The notes: generated by a model not told the origin, from the letters alone. Counted from the first letter of the stretch, positions 1-9,082 are shown. The stretch: 64,000 bases of DNA from Streptomyces armeniacus (GCF_003355155.1 NZ_CP031320.1:3835367-3899366), one strand, 5' to 3'. Numbers and translations are program-made.

Positions 1-1
1 C

Positions 2-1063
2 ATGACTCGTCCCGTCCTTGCCGTCACCCTCGGAGACCCCGCGGGCATCGGCCCGGAGATCACCGCACGTACGCTCGCCGCCGTCACCGGCGAGGACGGG
101 CACCACGGCGTCGCGGTGGGCGACGCCGAAGCACTGCGCCGGGGCGTACGGGCCGCCGGCGTCGACGCCGAGGTGCGCGAGGTCGGCGGCTTCGGCACGG
201 CGCCCGCCGGGCCCGGCGTGATCGACGTACTCGACACCGGCGTGCTGGGCACGCGGCTCCCCGACTGGGGCACCGTCGACCCGCGGGCCGGCCGCGCCGC
301 CGTCGCCGCCATCGAGACGGCGACGCGTGCCGCGCTGGCCGGCGAGGCGGCAGGGATCGTGACGGGGCCGATCAACAAGGAGGCGATCTGGCAGGCCGGT
401 TCGCAGCACCTCGGGCACACGGAGATGCTGGGCGAACTGACCGGGGTCACGCGGCAGGACACGATGTTCGTCGTACGCGGCCGTGCGGAGGGTGCCGTCG
501 CGGGTGCCGCTCCCGCCCATCACCTGCGGATCTTCTTCACGACGCGGCACGTCGCGCTGCGCAAGGCGCTCGACCAGATCACCGAGGAGACCGTCGGCCG
601 CGCCATCCGCGAGGCCACCACGGCCCTGCGCGTCTTCGGCACCGAACACCCCCGGCTCGCCGTCGCCGCCGTCAACCCGCACGGCGGGGAGGGCGGCGCG
701 TTCGGCGACGAGGAGATCGTGCACATCACCCCCGCCTGCGAACGGGCCCGTGCGGAAGGCCTCGACGTCACCGGCCCCGTACCCGCCGACTCGGTCTTCC
801 ACCAGGGCCTCACCGGCCGGTACGACGGCGTGCTCTCGCACTTCCACGACCAGGGCCACATCCCCGCCAAGACGTACGACTTCGACGGCACCATCTCCGT
901 GACCGTCGGACTCCCCATCCTGCGTACGTCGGTGGACCACGGGACGGCGTTCGACATCGCGGGCACGGGCCGCGCGGACCACGGCACGATGCTGTCCGCG
1001 TACCGCGCGGGCGTCGAGTACGCGCCGTACGCGCCGCAGATCCGCGCGACGTACGGTACTTGA
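2..1063 (+). CDS. PdxA-family 4-phosphohydroxy-acid dehydrogenase (PdxA2-like)
   Basis: A 353-residue protein of the PdxA family, NAD-dependent metal-requiring dehydrogenases acting on 4-phospho-hydroxy acids. Visible motifs are GDPAGIGPEI near the N-terminus, TGPINKEA and LGHTEML (substrate and metal-binding segment), NPHGGEGGAFGDEE, and LSHFHDQGHIPAK followed by TSVDHGTAFDIAGTGRAD. The HFHDQGHIPAK form is what I associate with PdxA2 enzymes, which oxidise 4-phospho-D-threonate or -erythronate, rather than with vitamin-B6 PdxA. The DeoR regulator 45 bp downstream supports a catabolic role. The ATG lies at the window edge, so its ribosome binding site and any upstream partner (often an acid-sugar kinase) are not visible. 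Vitamin B6 synthesis is the alternative. Confidence 0.85.
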   Translation: MTRPVLAVTLGDPAGIGPEITARTLAAVTGEDGHHGVAVGDAEALRRGVRAAGVDAEVREVGGFGTAPAGPGVIDVLDTGVLGTRLPDWGTVDPRAGRAAVAAIETATRAALAGEAAGIVTGPINKEAIWQAGSQHLGHTEMLGELTGVTRQDTMFVVRGRAEGAVAGAAPAHHLRIFFTTRHVALRKALDQITEETVGRAIREATTALRVFGTEHPRLAVAAVNPHGGEGGAFGDEEIVHITPACERARAEGLDVTGPVPADSVFHQGLTGRYDGVLSHFHDQGHIPAKTYDFDGTISVTVGLPILRTSVDHGTAFDIAGTGRADHGTMLSAYRAGVEYAPYAPQIRATYGT

Positions 1064-1108
1064 GCCGTACGCGCGTCGTACGGCTCTCGACGGACGGAGG
1101 ACAGGCCA

Positions 1109-1966
1109 GTGGGCGGCGGTGCGGAACAGCCCGCGGAACGGAGCTCTGCGGCAGGCGCGCCGGAGGCGCGGCGCGGCACCCGCGCACGCCACGAGGCGCT
1201 GCTCGCGCTGCTGCGCGCCGGCACCACGAACGTGCCCGAACTCGCCGCCGGACTCGGCGTCTCGCCCTCCACCGTGCGCCGCGACCTGGGCCGCCTCACC
1301 CGCGACCGCAAGGTCGCCCGTACGTACGGCGGCGCCGTGGTCCCGGAGGCGTTCCACGAACGGCCCGTCGCGGAGAGCGCGTTGGTACGGCGGCAGGCGA
1401 AGGAGGCCATCGCCGCCGCGGCGCACGCGCTGGTACCGGAGAACGGCGCGGTGTTCGTCGACGCCGGCACGAGCTGCGCGGCCCTCGCCCGCCGCCTGGC
1501 CGCCGCCGTCCCCGCGGCACGCGGGCTGGTCGTCACGCGCGGCCTCGAGACGGCGGCGGCGCTGGCCGAGGCGCCGGAGCTGGACGTGGTGCTGTTGGGC
1601 GGCAGCGTACGGCGGCTCAGCCACGGGCTGGTCGGACCGCTGACCGAACTGGCCCTGGACCGGCTGTCGTTCGCGGTGGCCTTCCTCGGCGCGGACGCGG
1701 TGGACCCGGCCCGTGGGATCGGCGAACCGACGCTGGAGGAGACGGCCGTCAAGGAACGGGTTGCGGCGCGGTCCCACCGGGTGGCGGTGCTGGCGGACGC
1801 GACGAAGCTCTCCGTCCCGGCCCCCGCCTGGGCCCGGCTCCCCCCGGGCTGGACCCTGATCACGGACGCGGACGCCCCACGGTGGGTCGACGCGCGCTGC
1901 GAGGAGGAGTCGGTCCCCCTGATCCGCGCCTCCCCCCTTGTCCGCGCGTCAGGCGCCGGGCTGTAG
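1109..1966 (+). CDS. DeoR-family transcriptional regulator
   Basis: A 285-residue DeoR/GlpR-type repressor. An N-terminal winged helix-turn-helix spans roughly residues 28-80 (core VPELAAGLGVSPSTVRRDL), and a C-terminal ribose-5-phosphate-isomerase-like sensor domain follows, with VFVDAGTSCAALARRLA, LLGGSVRRLSHGLVGP and FLGADAVDPARGIGEPTLEE. Such domains sense phosphorylated sugars. The start is a GTG with GGACGGAGG about 10 bp upstream; the first 25 residues are an unstructured extension. It follows the PdxA2-like gene in the same direction with a 45-bp gap and probably regulates that acid-sugar catabolic unit, most of which would lie upstream of the window. Its ligand and operator cannot be read from the sequence. 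Confidence 0.9.
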   Translation: MGGGAEQPAERSSAAGAPEARRGTRARHEALLALLRAGTTNVPELAAGLGVSPSTVRRDLGRLTRDRKVARTYGGAVVPEAFHERPVAESALVRRQAKEAIAAAAHALVPENGAVFVDAGTSCAALARRLAAAVPAARGLVVTRGLETAAALAEAPELDVVLLGGSVRRLSHGLVGPLTELALDRLSFAVAFLGADAVDPARGIGEPTLEETAVKERVAARSHRVAVLADATKLSVPAPAWARLPPGWTLITDADAPRWVDARCEEESVPLIRASPLVRASGAGL

Positions 1967-1992
1967 CGGTGGATGTCGAAAGGATGTGGAGC

Positions 1993-2688
1993 ATGTCGTC
2001 AGGTGACGACCGGATCTGGTTCCCGGGGAACCCGTGGCCTGACGGTCACAGGATTGCCCGGTTCGAGTGGGGCGGCCGGCTGGACCCGGACGTCGGCCTG
2101 CGGTTCACCTTCGAGCTGGAGAGCGCGGACTACGACGCGGACGACCCGCCCGGGCTCGAGGACGACGACGGCGATGACGGCGATGACGACGAGTGGGGGT
2201 CGGGCTTCGAGTCGTCAAAGACCGCCTGGCGCAACTTCCACCGCTGCGGCATCACACCTGCCATGGGATTCGTCGTGGGCACCCCGGACGAGCCGCTGGA
2301 TTTCGAAGGGCTGCCCGATCGCACCTTCCGCGTGGACCGTCCGGAGGACGTGGCCCGGCTCGACGACGAGGACGACCTCGCGTTCCACATCTACCTGCTC
2401 GGCCACGACTCGGTCGCCGACCACCACATCCGCTTCCCGGCCGTGCACGCGCCGTTCGAGTTCGGGGTGGAGTGGGCCGGGCGCATAGCGCTGACCTACA
2501 TCGGCGACGAGGAGCTCAGGCACACGTTCCAAGTACGCGTCGGCCGGGCCGCGTTCCGCGGGTTCCGGGTGCCGGATGAGCTGGACGACGGGGCGGCGGA
2601 CCGGTTGCTGACGGCCTGCGTCCGAGACGCGTCCCTATTCCGCCTGTCCCAATCCACCGCCACCCGCCGGTACGTCCCGACACCCTGA
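1993..2688 (+). CDS. Hypothetical acidic protein
   Basis: A 231-residue protein I do not recognise. It has no signal peptide or membrane segment. It carries a strongly acidic, low-complexity stretch (GLEDDDGDDGDDDEWGSG) around residues 50-70 and repeated aromatic and charged segments such as VGTPDEPLDFEGLPDRTFRVDRPEDVARL and FEFGVEWAGRIALTYIG, which suggest a folded beta-rich protein. ATG 1993 is chosen because AAAGG lies 9 bp upstream; ATG 1984 is an in-frame alternative lying directly on that site. It starts 26 bp after the DeoR gene and could be co-transcribed, but no functional link is evident. Confidence 0.75.
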   Translation: MSSGDDRIWFPGNPWPDGHRIARFEWGGRLDPDVGLRFTFELESADYDADDPPGLEDDDGDDGDDDEWGSGFESSKTAWRNFHRCGITPAMGFVVGTPDEPLDFEGLPDRTFRVDRPEDVARLDDEDDLAFHIYLLGHDSVADHHIRFPAVHAPFEFGVEWAGRIALTYIGDEELRHTFQVRVGRAAFRGFRVPDELDDGAADRLLTACVRDASLFRLSQSTATRRYVPTP

Positions 2689-2703
2689 CCGCGCCCCCGC
2701 GCG

Positions 2704-2854
2704 CACCCCAGCCCGTCCGGCACCACCCCCGGCCCGTCCGGCGTTTGAGGACAGTCCGTAGCGGCCACGTGCTGCCACTGGCCCCGGTCGCCCGGCCAAC
2801 CCTCCAGCGTGGCTGGTGGCCGTCCTCAAACGCCGGACGGGCTTGACTGGGTGG
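2704..2854. repeat. Palindromic intergenic repeat element, copy 1
   Basis: A 151-bp element with perfect 20-bp inverted arms: CCCGTCCGGCGTTTGAGGAC at 2733-2752 and its reverse complement at 2822-2841, separated by about 70 bp. Sequence outside the arms (CACCCCAG start, GGGCTTGA end) also recurs in copy 2 at 3538-3687. GTCCGGCGTTTGAGGAC-type repeats are familiar from Streptomyces intergenic regions. The structure could act as a transcription terminator for the upstream gene. It fills most of the 295-bp gap between the two hypothetical genes. Confidence 0.85.
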
Positions 2855-2983
2855 CCGGTGCGCATGAGCGCTACCGGGCGGCGGCCTGCTGGACACCTCA
2901 TTGGGCGGGAACCAGCCGGTAGATCTGGTGGAAACGGGACGGCGCGAGGTGGCCAAGGCCGCACTGCGGGAAGTGGGGAACTG

Positions 2984-3532
2984 ATGACACTGCGCATCGA
3001 CGTAGCCGCGTTGCTCGCCGAGGCAGGCATCGTGGACGTGGACGTCGACGAAGCCGTCGCGGACGAGCACGTCAGATCGTCCGCCTACGGACGCGTCGTC
3101 TCGGTGACCGCTTCCTCGCGGAGCCGCGACCGAGACGGCGCGATCGTGGCCACGATCCTGCGGGACCCCATCGAGGTGGTGTCCAAAGCGGCGGTGGTCG
3201 ACCTCGTGGACAGGATTGCGAGGAAGGCGATCGGTCCTGCCGAGTTCCGGCAGTGGTCGGCCGGACTGCTGCCGGAGACCGACCGACTCCACCCGGGAAA
3301 CAGCGAGTTCATCCGTCGCCGTATCCACGACTGGGTGTTCTGCCTGTCCGTCAACGACGGTCACGTGCCGAGTCCGGGCGAGTTGGCAGAAGTCACGCGC
3401 TGGATGCAGCGTCTCCTTGCCCAGGAGTCGACGTCGCCGCCGGTACTCGCCCTGCTGGCCGAGTCGGGCGTCACCAGGAAGGTACGGAACATCGCGAAGA
3501 ATCGAGCCGTAAGCCACAACGCACGCCAATGA
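2984..3532 (+). CDS. Hypothetical protein between two repeat elements
   Basis: A 182-residue soluble protein of unknown function, predicted largely helical, with the segments DVDVDEAVADEHVRSS, VVSKAAVVDLVDRIARKAIG and VLALLAESGVTRKVRNIAKNRA. No catalytic motif is apparent. ATG 2984 is preceded by GGGGAA, 3 bp away. An open frame continues upstream to 2816 but runs into the repeat element and looks non-coding. The gene sits alone between two same-orientation copies of a 150-bp palindromic repeat, and its codon use is slightly less GC-extreme than its neighbours. Both are compatible with movement as a cassette, although the arrangement may be chance. Confidence 0.65.
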   Translation: MTLRIDVAALLAEAGIVDVDVDEAVADEHVRSSAYGRVVSVTASSRSRDRDGAIVATILRDPIEVVSKAAVVDLVDRIARKAIGPAEFRQWSAGLLPETDRLHPGNSEFIRRRIHDWVFCLSVNDGHVPSPGELAEVTRWMQRLLAQESTSPPVLALLAESGVTRKVRNIAKNRAVSHNARQ

Positions 3533-3537
3533 GCCAC

Positions 3538-3687
3538 CACCCCAGTCCCTCCGGCACCACCCCTGGCCCGTCCGGCGTTTGAGGACGGTCCGGGGCGGTC
3601 ACGTGCTGCAATGGGCCTGGTCGTCCGGCCAGCCCGTTGCCGTGGCCGGTGGCCGTCCTCGATTGCCGGACGGGCTTGATGGGGTGG
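3538..3687. repeat. Palindromic intergenic repeat element, copy 2
   Basis: A 150-bp element in the same orientation as copy 1 at 2704-2854. The left arm at 3567-3586 is identical to that of copy 1; the right arm at 3655-3674 (GTCCTCGATTGCCGGACGGG) has three mismatches to it. The loop also aligns (shared CACGTGCTG and GGCCGTCCTC). It lies between the hypothetical gene and the convergent glycosidase gene, so it could terminate transcription from either side. Confidence 0.85.
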
Positions 3688-3758
3688 CGGCCGCCGGTTC
3701 ACCGGCACCTCGCCGGCCCCTCCTCGGCGGAGGGGCCGGCGAAGGACCGTGGGCGGGA

Positions 3759-6215
3759 TCAGGCCGAAGGGGCCGAGGTGAAGCGCCAGAGGTGGTCCGC
3801 CGTGCCCGTGTCGTCGAACTGGACCACCTGCGCGCTGTTCGATGTCGACATGCCGTCGACGCCCAGCACCTTCCCGCTGTGCCGGTTGCGGATACGGAAC
3901 CAGCCGTCCGCGTCGTCCACGCGGGTCCAGAGGTGGTCCGCCGTGCCGTTGTCCTCGTACTGGACGATCGGCGCGCTGTTCGATGTCGACATGCCGTCGA
4001 CGCCCAGCACCTTCCCGCTGTGCCCGTTGCGGAGCAGGAACCAGCCGTCGCCCTGGTCGAGGAGCTGCCACGCGTGGTCGCCGGTGCCGGTGTTGTCGTA
4101 CTGGACGACGCGGCCGCCGTTCGCGAGGGACATCTCGTCTACGGCGAGGACCTTGCCGCTGTGCTTGTTGAGCAGGCGCTGGTACGGCGGTTCCGGGGTC
4201 CACGCCTTGCCGTCCGCGGAGGCCCTGGGGAAGGACGTGATGCGGAGCCGGGCCGCGCCCATCGGGACCAGGGTGACCTCTTCCGGTTCCGCGTCGCCCG
4301 CCACCCGGGCCGGGCTGTCCTGGAGTGGTGCGACGACCCGTTCGTCGTCGGCGATCCACTCCGCCAGCCGGTGGGCCTCGGCGGTGATGTGGACGGGCGT
4401 GCCGTCGTGGGTGAACGGGTCGCCGTCCAGGGGCCCGGAGGCCGCGTGGAAGGCGAGACCTTCGCCGGTCAGGGCGTAGTTCCAGGGGGTGGTGGCGCGG
4501 ACCGCGTACTCGGGGAAGGCGTCGGTGCCGCCGTAGCGCTCGTAGCGTTCGCCGATCCGCAGCGAGTACGTGAGCGGCCCGTGGTCGACGCTGACCGCGC
4601 CGTGGTTGCCGGGCCATTCGCGTACGGTCGTGCGCTGCGGCAGGCGCAGCGTGACCTTGTCGCCGTCGGCCCAGGTGCGTTCCACTTTGGCGAACGCGGG
4701 CCCGTCGGGGGCGGCCACCGGCTCGCCGTTGACGGCGAGTTCGGGCCCGGAGCACCAGCCGGGTATCCGCAGGCGGAGCGGGAAGGCGACGGAGGACTCG
4801 GTGCGTACGGTGAGGGTGACGGTGTCCTTGAACGGGTACTCGGTGTCCTCGGTGACGGTCACCGCGACGCCGTCGCCGACCTCCGTACGGACCTCGCTGG
4901 GCGCGTACAGGGAGGCGGCGAGGCCGCCGTCGGGGGTGCCGAGCCACAGCTCCTCGGTGAAGTACGGCCAGCCCATGCCGTAGTTGTGCGGGCAGCAGCG
5001 GTACTGGTCGACGCCGGGCTGGAACGACTGCATCGCGAACTGGTTCTGGAACTGCCCCTGCGTCTTCCGCGCGTTGTCCAGGTCGACGCTGTTGGCGCTG
5101 GTGATGTAGTGCGTGCCGTGGCCCCACGGGTCGGTCGCGGCGGGCAGCATGTTGAACGCCAGGTCCTCGCAGCGGTCGGCCCACACGGGGTCGCCGGTGA
5201 GGCGCGTCAGCAGCTCGTGGCTGGCCATGAACTCGACGATGCCGCACGTCTCGAAGCCCTGCCGGGGGTCGCCGAAGCCGGGCCGCGAGTTCTCGTCGCC
5301 GGCGAAGCCGCCGCCGGGGAACTGGCCGTAGTCGCGCAGGATGGCCGTGTAGTTCCGGTACGTGGCGCGGGTCAGCTCGTCGTCGCCCGCGCGCTGCGCG
5401 TACTGGGCGGGCTCGCGGAAGCCCTGGGCGATGTTGACGTTGTGCAGGTCGGGAGGACCATCGGACCAGTCGACCCAGTCGACGCCGTGGTTGTGCATCT
5501 TGTCGACGAGTTCCAGCAGGAACTTCTCGCCGGTGCGCTCGTGCAGCCAGAACGCGACGTCCATGCCGTCGCCCCACCGCTTGGACACCCAGCTGGAGTC
5601 GAACGCGCCGGGTCCCTGCGCGTTCATGTAGCGGAGGAAGTTCAGCATGAGCGGCTGGATCCGCTCGTCCCCGGTGTGCTCCTGGTGGCTGCGCAGCGCC
5701 TGCAGCAGCGGGAGGTACGGCCAGAAGTCGGGGCCGCCATTGAGCGCCGTACGCAGCCGGGTGGGGCCGAAGAAGCCGTCGGGCTGCGCGGTGGCCACGA
5801 TGGCGTCGATCCAGCGGCGCGCGGCGGCGATTGCCGCCTCGTCGCCGGTGAGGACGCCGAGGCTGACGTAGCCGCGCAGCCAGTAGGTGACCTCTTCCCA
5901 GCCGGCCTTGTCGGGGTGTACCCAGCCGGAGTTGTCGAAGTCGAGGAAGTGCGAGACGTCGGCGTAGCGGCCGAAGAGGCCGTCGAGCAGTTGCTGCAGC
6001 CGCCCGGTGAGCCAGCCGCGCGGCCGTACGCTGCCGAGCGGCAGCTTGCGGTACGCGGCGGGCGCGAGGCGGTTCTTGCCGCCCGCACGCGCTGCCGCCG
6101 ACGCGCCGGCGCGCGCGGGCGCCGCCGCCGCGGACGGGGCGAGCTGCGGGAGGAGTGCGGCGGCGCCGGCTGCGAGCGCGCTGCGGTGGAGGAACCGCCG
6201 TCGGTCGATGGACAT
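3759..6215 (-). CDS. Secreted GH127-type glycosidase with C-terminal ricin-like lectin domain
   Basis: An 818-residue exported enzyme. A twin-arginine signal (RRRFLHRS followed by an Ala-rich helix, cleavage near residues 32-45) leads into an alpha/alpha-barrel of the DUF1680/GH127 beta-L-arabinofuranosidase type. The GH127 zinc-cysteine site is visible: ETC at residues 322-324 and the paired cysteines of RCCPHN at 407-408, one of which is the nucleophile in characterised relatives. From about residue 680 three repeats of the form HSGKVLxVDxMS with QxW-like ends (HAWQLL, HLWTRV, HLWRFT) form a ricin-B-type carbohydrate-binding module. It shares a strand with the GH2 gene upstream, 199 bp away across a hairpin, so it may have its own promoter. 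Its likely job is to release arabinofuranose or a related furanose from plant polymers outside the cell. The exact substrate is inferred. Confidence 0.85.
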   Translation of the reverse strand: MSIDRRRFLHRSALAAGAAALLPQLAPSAAAAPARAGASAAARAGGKNRLAPAAYRKLPLGSVRPRGWLTGRLQQLLDGLFGRYADVSHFLDFDNSGWVHPDKAGWEEVTYWLRGYVSLGVLTGDEAAIAAARRWIDAIVATAQPDGFFGPTRLRTALNGGPDFWPYLPLLQALRSHQEHTGDERIQPLMLNFLRYMNAQGPGAFDSSWVSKRWGDGMDVAFWLHERTGEKFLLELVDKMHNHGVDWVDWSDGPPDLHNVNIAQGFREPAQYAQRAGDDELTRATYRNYTAILRDYGQFPGGGFAGDENSRPGFGDPRQGFETCGIVEFMASHELLTRLTGDPVWADRCEDLAFNMLPAATDPWGHGTHYITSANSVDLDNARKTQGQFQNQFAMQSFQPGVDQYRCCPHNYGMGWPYFTEELWLGTPDGGLAASLYAPSEVRTEVGDGVAVTVTEDTEYPFKDTVTLTVRTESSVAFPLRLRIPGWCSGPELAVNGEPVAAPDGPAFAKVERTWADGDKVTLRLPQRTTVREWPGNHGAVSVDHGPLTYSLRIGERYERYGGTDAFPEYAVRATTPWNYALTGEGLAFHAASGPLDGDPFTHDGTPVHITAEAHRLAEWIADDERVVAPLQDSPARVAGDAEPEEVTLVPMGAARLRITSFPRASADGKAWTPEPPYQRLLNKHSGKVLAVDEMSLANGGRVVQYDNTGTGDHAWQLLDQGDGWFLLRNGHSGKVLGVDGMSTSNSAPIVQYEDNGTADHLWTRVDDADGWFRIRNRHSGKVLGVDGMSTSNSAQVVQFDDTGTADHLWRFTSAPSA

Positions 6216-6360
6216 GGTGTCGCTCCCTGGATGCGGGGATATGGAGGGAGGGGAGGTACGGAGTCTGTGGCCGAGCGGGGCGGTGCAGGGGGCGGTGCGG
6301 GAGACGTACGGGGGATGTACGGGGGATGTACGGGACGTTCGGGACGTACGCAGGAGCGCC

Positions 6361-6408
6361 GACGGTGCCGGGCCCGCCCCCGTGAGGGCGGACCCGGCGG
6401 GCCCCGTC
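6361..6408 (-). terminator. Hairpin after the GH2 gene
   Basis: GGGCCCGCC (6370-6378) pairs perfectly with GGCGGGCCC (6396-6404), extended by outer GACGG/CCGTC. It lies just past the GH2 stop codon on the minus strand and upstream of the GH127 gene, where it could terminate or attenuate read-through. There is no T-tract, as is usual in actinomycetes. The rest of the 6216-6414 gap holds short GTACGGGGGAT-type repeats. Confidence 0.5.
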
Positions 6409-6414
6409 AGGGGG

Positions 6415-9024
6415 TTACGGGTTGTCGCAGGTGAGCGTGCCCTCGGCCGCGCCCTTGAGCAGGGCCTCGTGGGCGGCCCTGAGCTTCGGGGTGTCGGCCT
6501 TGTTGACCCTGCGGTCGTACGTGAGCAGCCCGTTCAACTCGCCTTCCAGATCGGTGATCTGGGTGTAGACGGCGCCGTTGCTGCCCTTGCAGGCGGCCAG
6601 TTGCTCGACCTCCTTGAGCTTGACCAGGTACTCGTCGGTGTACTTGTCGCGGTCGACGCCGACGTACGTGTGCCGGACCGGCCACGAGTTGCCGGGGATG
6701 GCGAGGCCGAGGCCGCCGTACTCGCCGCTGACCAGGGCCCGTTCGCCGTCCGGCTCGGGCAGCAGCGCGCTCGGGTAGCCGTGCGCGTCGGAGATGTCGC
6801 CGTTGCCGCCGTCAACGGCGCCGCAGCAGTTGTGCCCGGACATGTTGTTGACCAGCCGGGTGGGGTCCAGCTCCTTGGCGTAGTCGGCGATGCGCGCCTG
6901 GTCGTACTGTCCCCAGCCCTCGTTGAACGTCACCCACATGATCACCGAGGGGTGGCTGTCGTGCTGCCGGATCATCTCCTTCAGCTCGTGCTCGAACTGG
7001 GTGCGCTGCTCGCCCTGGGGCGTACGCGGCATGGACGGCATGTCCTGCCACACGAGCAGGCCGAGCTTGTCGGCGTGGTGGAACCAGCGGTCCGACTCGA
7101 CCTTGATGTGCTTGCGCACGGAGTTGTAGCCGAACTTCTTGTGCGCCTCCAGGTCGTACGCGAGCGCCTCGTCGGTCGGCGGCGTGTGCAGGCTCTCGGG
7201 CCAGAAGCCCTGGTCGAGCGTGGCCATCGAGAAGACGGGCTTCCCGTTGAGCACGGTGCGCTGCTTGCCGTCGATGGTCTTGACCTCGATGCTGCGCATG
7301 CCGAAGTAGCTGGTGACCTTGTCGTCGCCGACGGTCACCTTCAGGTCGTACAGGTGCGGATCCTCCGGCGACCACAGGTGCGGGTCGGGGACGGGCACGG
7401 ACAGCTGCCCGCCCGTCGTGCCGGACGCCCGGCCGACCTCGCGCTTGCCGTCGTACGCGACCGCGGTGACGGGCACGCCGTCCTTGACGCCGCGTACGTC
7501 GACGGCGACCTGCTCTCCGGCCACGTCCGGGGTCGTCTTGACGTCCTCGGCGCGGTCGGCGGCGACCGGCTCCATCCACACGGACTGCCAGATTCCGGAG
7601 GAGGAGGTGTAGAAGATGCCGCCCGGTTCGAGGCGCTGCTTGCCGGCGGGCTGGTTCGGGCCGTCCTCGGCGTCCGTCGGGTCGTAGACGCCGACGATCA
7701 GCTCCTGTTCGCCGGTGCCCTTCAGGGCGTCGGTGACATCGACGCTGAACCGGTCGTAGCCGCCCTTGTGCGTGGTGACCCGCTGGCCGTTGACGTACAC
7801 CTCGGCCTGCCAGTCGACGGCGTCGAAGTTCAGCTGGAGCCGCTTGCCGTCGCCGACCTGCCAGCCGTCGGGCACGCTGAAGCCGCGCTTGTACCACATG
7901 CGGTCCTCGTGCCGTTCGAGACCGGAAAGCTGCGATTCGACCGGGTACGGCACGACGATCTTCTCGTCCAGATCCTTGCCGACCGGGGGCTCCTCCCCGG
8001 CCTCGGCGCCGGCGAACTGCCACTCGCCGTTGAGGTTCTGCCAGTCGGGGCGGGTGAGCTGCGGGCGCGGGTACTCGGGGAGCGGGTTCTCCTTGTCGAC
8101 GTCCTTCGCCCAGGGCGTCGTCAGCTGGTGCTCGGAGTCGTTGCTGCCGCTCGTCCAGAACTCGCCCACGGGAGCGCCGTCGGCGCCGGTGAGACCGCCC
8201 TCGCCGTCGTATTTCAGCTCGGCGGTGCCGCCCTGCCCGACGACGGGCTCGTCCAGCGGGATCACCACGCGGCGCGGGTCGGCCGGATCGAGCTTGGCCT
8301 TGCCGCGCGGCCACGGCGAGCCGCCGATGACGGTGTCGAGGTGGTCGCCGAACGACGGCGGGGGAGCGGCCAGTTCCTGCGCGAAGTCCATGGTGAGGGT
8401 GCGGCCGCTGGGGGCGACGGCCGCGGCGACCGGCCCGTCGTAGTCGAAGTCGGCGGGCAGCGTGAACGCGGACTGCGGGACCGCCTGCTTCTCGCCGCCG
8501 GGCGGGGTCCAGCGCAGATGGAGGTTGGAGCCGCCCTCGTGCTCGAAGAACTCGAGCTTGATGTCGTACGTCTTGCCCGCCTCGAGCGTGACCGGCTGGG
8601 AGTGCTGCTCCTTCTCCCAGTCGTCCACCCAGTGGTCGATGGCGAGTTCGCCGTCGACCCACAGCCGGAAGCCGTTGTCGCCGATGATGGAGAAGACGTG
8701 GTCCCCGGACTTCTCCGGAGTCAGCCCGCCGGTCCAGCGTACGCTGGCGTTGTCGGCCTGGCCGGTGCGCTCCTGGAGCCGGGGCTCGAGGTTCTGGAAG
8801 TCCAGTGAGGGGTCGAACGCGGTCGCCTTGAGCTCGTGGAAATCGAAGGCGCCGGGGGCGGAGTGGGTGTAGTACTCACCTTTGAGGCCGTGGGCCACGG
8901 CGGGCTCGTCCCGGTCCGCTCCCTGGCTCTGCCCAGGAGCCACGGCGATCAGGGTCAGAGCGGCGAGGATGCAGGAGATCCAGTGGCGTCTGTGCCGTCG
9001 GGCACGTGGGGTTGGCGGGTGCAC
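6415..9024 (-). CDS. Secreted PA14-domain glycoside hydrolase family 2 protein
   Basis: An 869-residue exported glycosidase. After a basic Sec-type signal (RRHRRHW, then a hydrophobic helix ending near GQSQG) comes a PA14 domain at about residues 48-165 (GLKGEYYT, DNGFRLWVDGE, HLRWTPPGG). A GH2 sugar-binding domain (WQNLNGEWQFAG to SGIWQSVWMEP) and a TIM barrel follow. The acid/base glutamate lies in MWVTFNEGWGQYD and a candidate nucleophile in LVSGEYGGLG. GH2 enzymes are beta-galactosidases, glucuronidases and relatives; which sugar is cleaved here is not evident. GTG 9024 is preceded by CGGAGG. A frame extending to 9150 is Cys-rich and lacks a binding site. It is divergent from the LacI gene, with a candidate operator at 9083-9104. 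Confidence 0.87.
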   Translation of the reverse strand: MHPPTPRARRHRRHWISCILAALTLIAVAPGQSQGADRDEPAVAHGLKGEYYTHSAPGAFDFHELKATAFDPSLDFQNLEPRLQERTGQADNASVRWTGGLTPEKSGDHVFSIIGDNGFRLWVDGELAIDHWVDDWEKEQHSQPVTLEAGKTYDIKLEFFEHEGGSNLHLRWTPPGGEKQAVPQSAFTLPADFDYDGPVAAAVAPSGRTLTMDFAQELAAPPPSFGDHLDTVIGGSPWPRGKAKLDPADPRRVVIPLDEPVVGQGGTAELKYDGEGGLTGADGAPVGEFWTSGSNDSEHQLTTPWAKDVDKENPLPEYPRPQLTRPDWQNLNGEWQFAGAEAGEEPPVGKDLDEKIVVPYPVESQLSGLERHEDRMWYKRGFSVPDGWQVGDGKRLQLNFDAVDWQAEVYVNGQRVTTHKGGYDRFSVDVTDALKGTGEQELIVGVYDPTDAEDGPNQPAGKQRLEPGGIFYTSSSGIWQSVWMEPVAADRAEDVKTTPDVAGEQVAVDVRGVKDGVPVTAVAYDGKREVGRASGTTGGQLSVPVPDPHLWSPEDPHLYDLKVTVGDDKVTSYFGMRSIEVKTIDGKQRTVLNGKPVFSMATLDQGFWPESLHTPPTDEALAYDLEAHKKFGYNSVRKHIKVESDRWFHHADKLGLLVWQDMPSMPRTPQGEQRTQFEHELKEMIRQHDSHPSVIMWVTFNEGWGQYDQARIADYAKELDPTRLVNNMSGHNCCGAVDGGNGDISDAHGYPSALLPEPDGERALVSGEYGGLGLAIPGNSWPVRHTYVGVDRDKYTDEYLVKLKEVEQLAACKGSNGAVYTQITDLEGELNGLLTYDRRVNKADTPKLRAAHEALLKGAAEGTLTCDNP

Positions 9025-9082
9025 GATACCTCCGTCTGCGGAGAGAACAGGTCGTTGCTGCCCTGCCGCTTGTCCGCATCGT

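Noticed and set aside
520..1863. Long minus-strand open frame opposite the PdxA2 and DeoR genes
   Set aside because: It spans two well-supported plus-strand genes, is low-complexity Arg/Ser/Ala-rich and has no motif. Such shadow frames are normal at this GC content.
6007..8808. 933-codon plus-strand open frame over the GH127/GH2 genes
   Set aside because: Translation is Val/Gly/Leu/Arg repeat-like with no domain. The opposite strand has clear glycosidase motifs.
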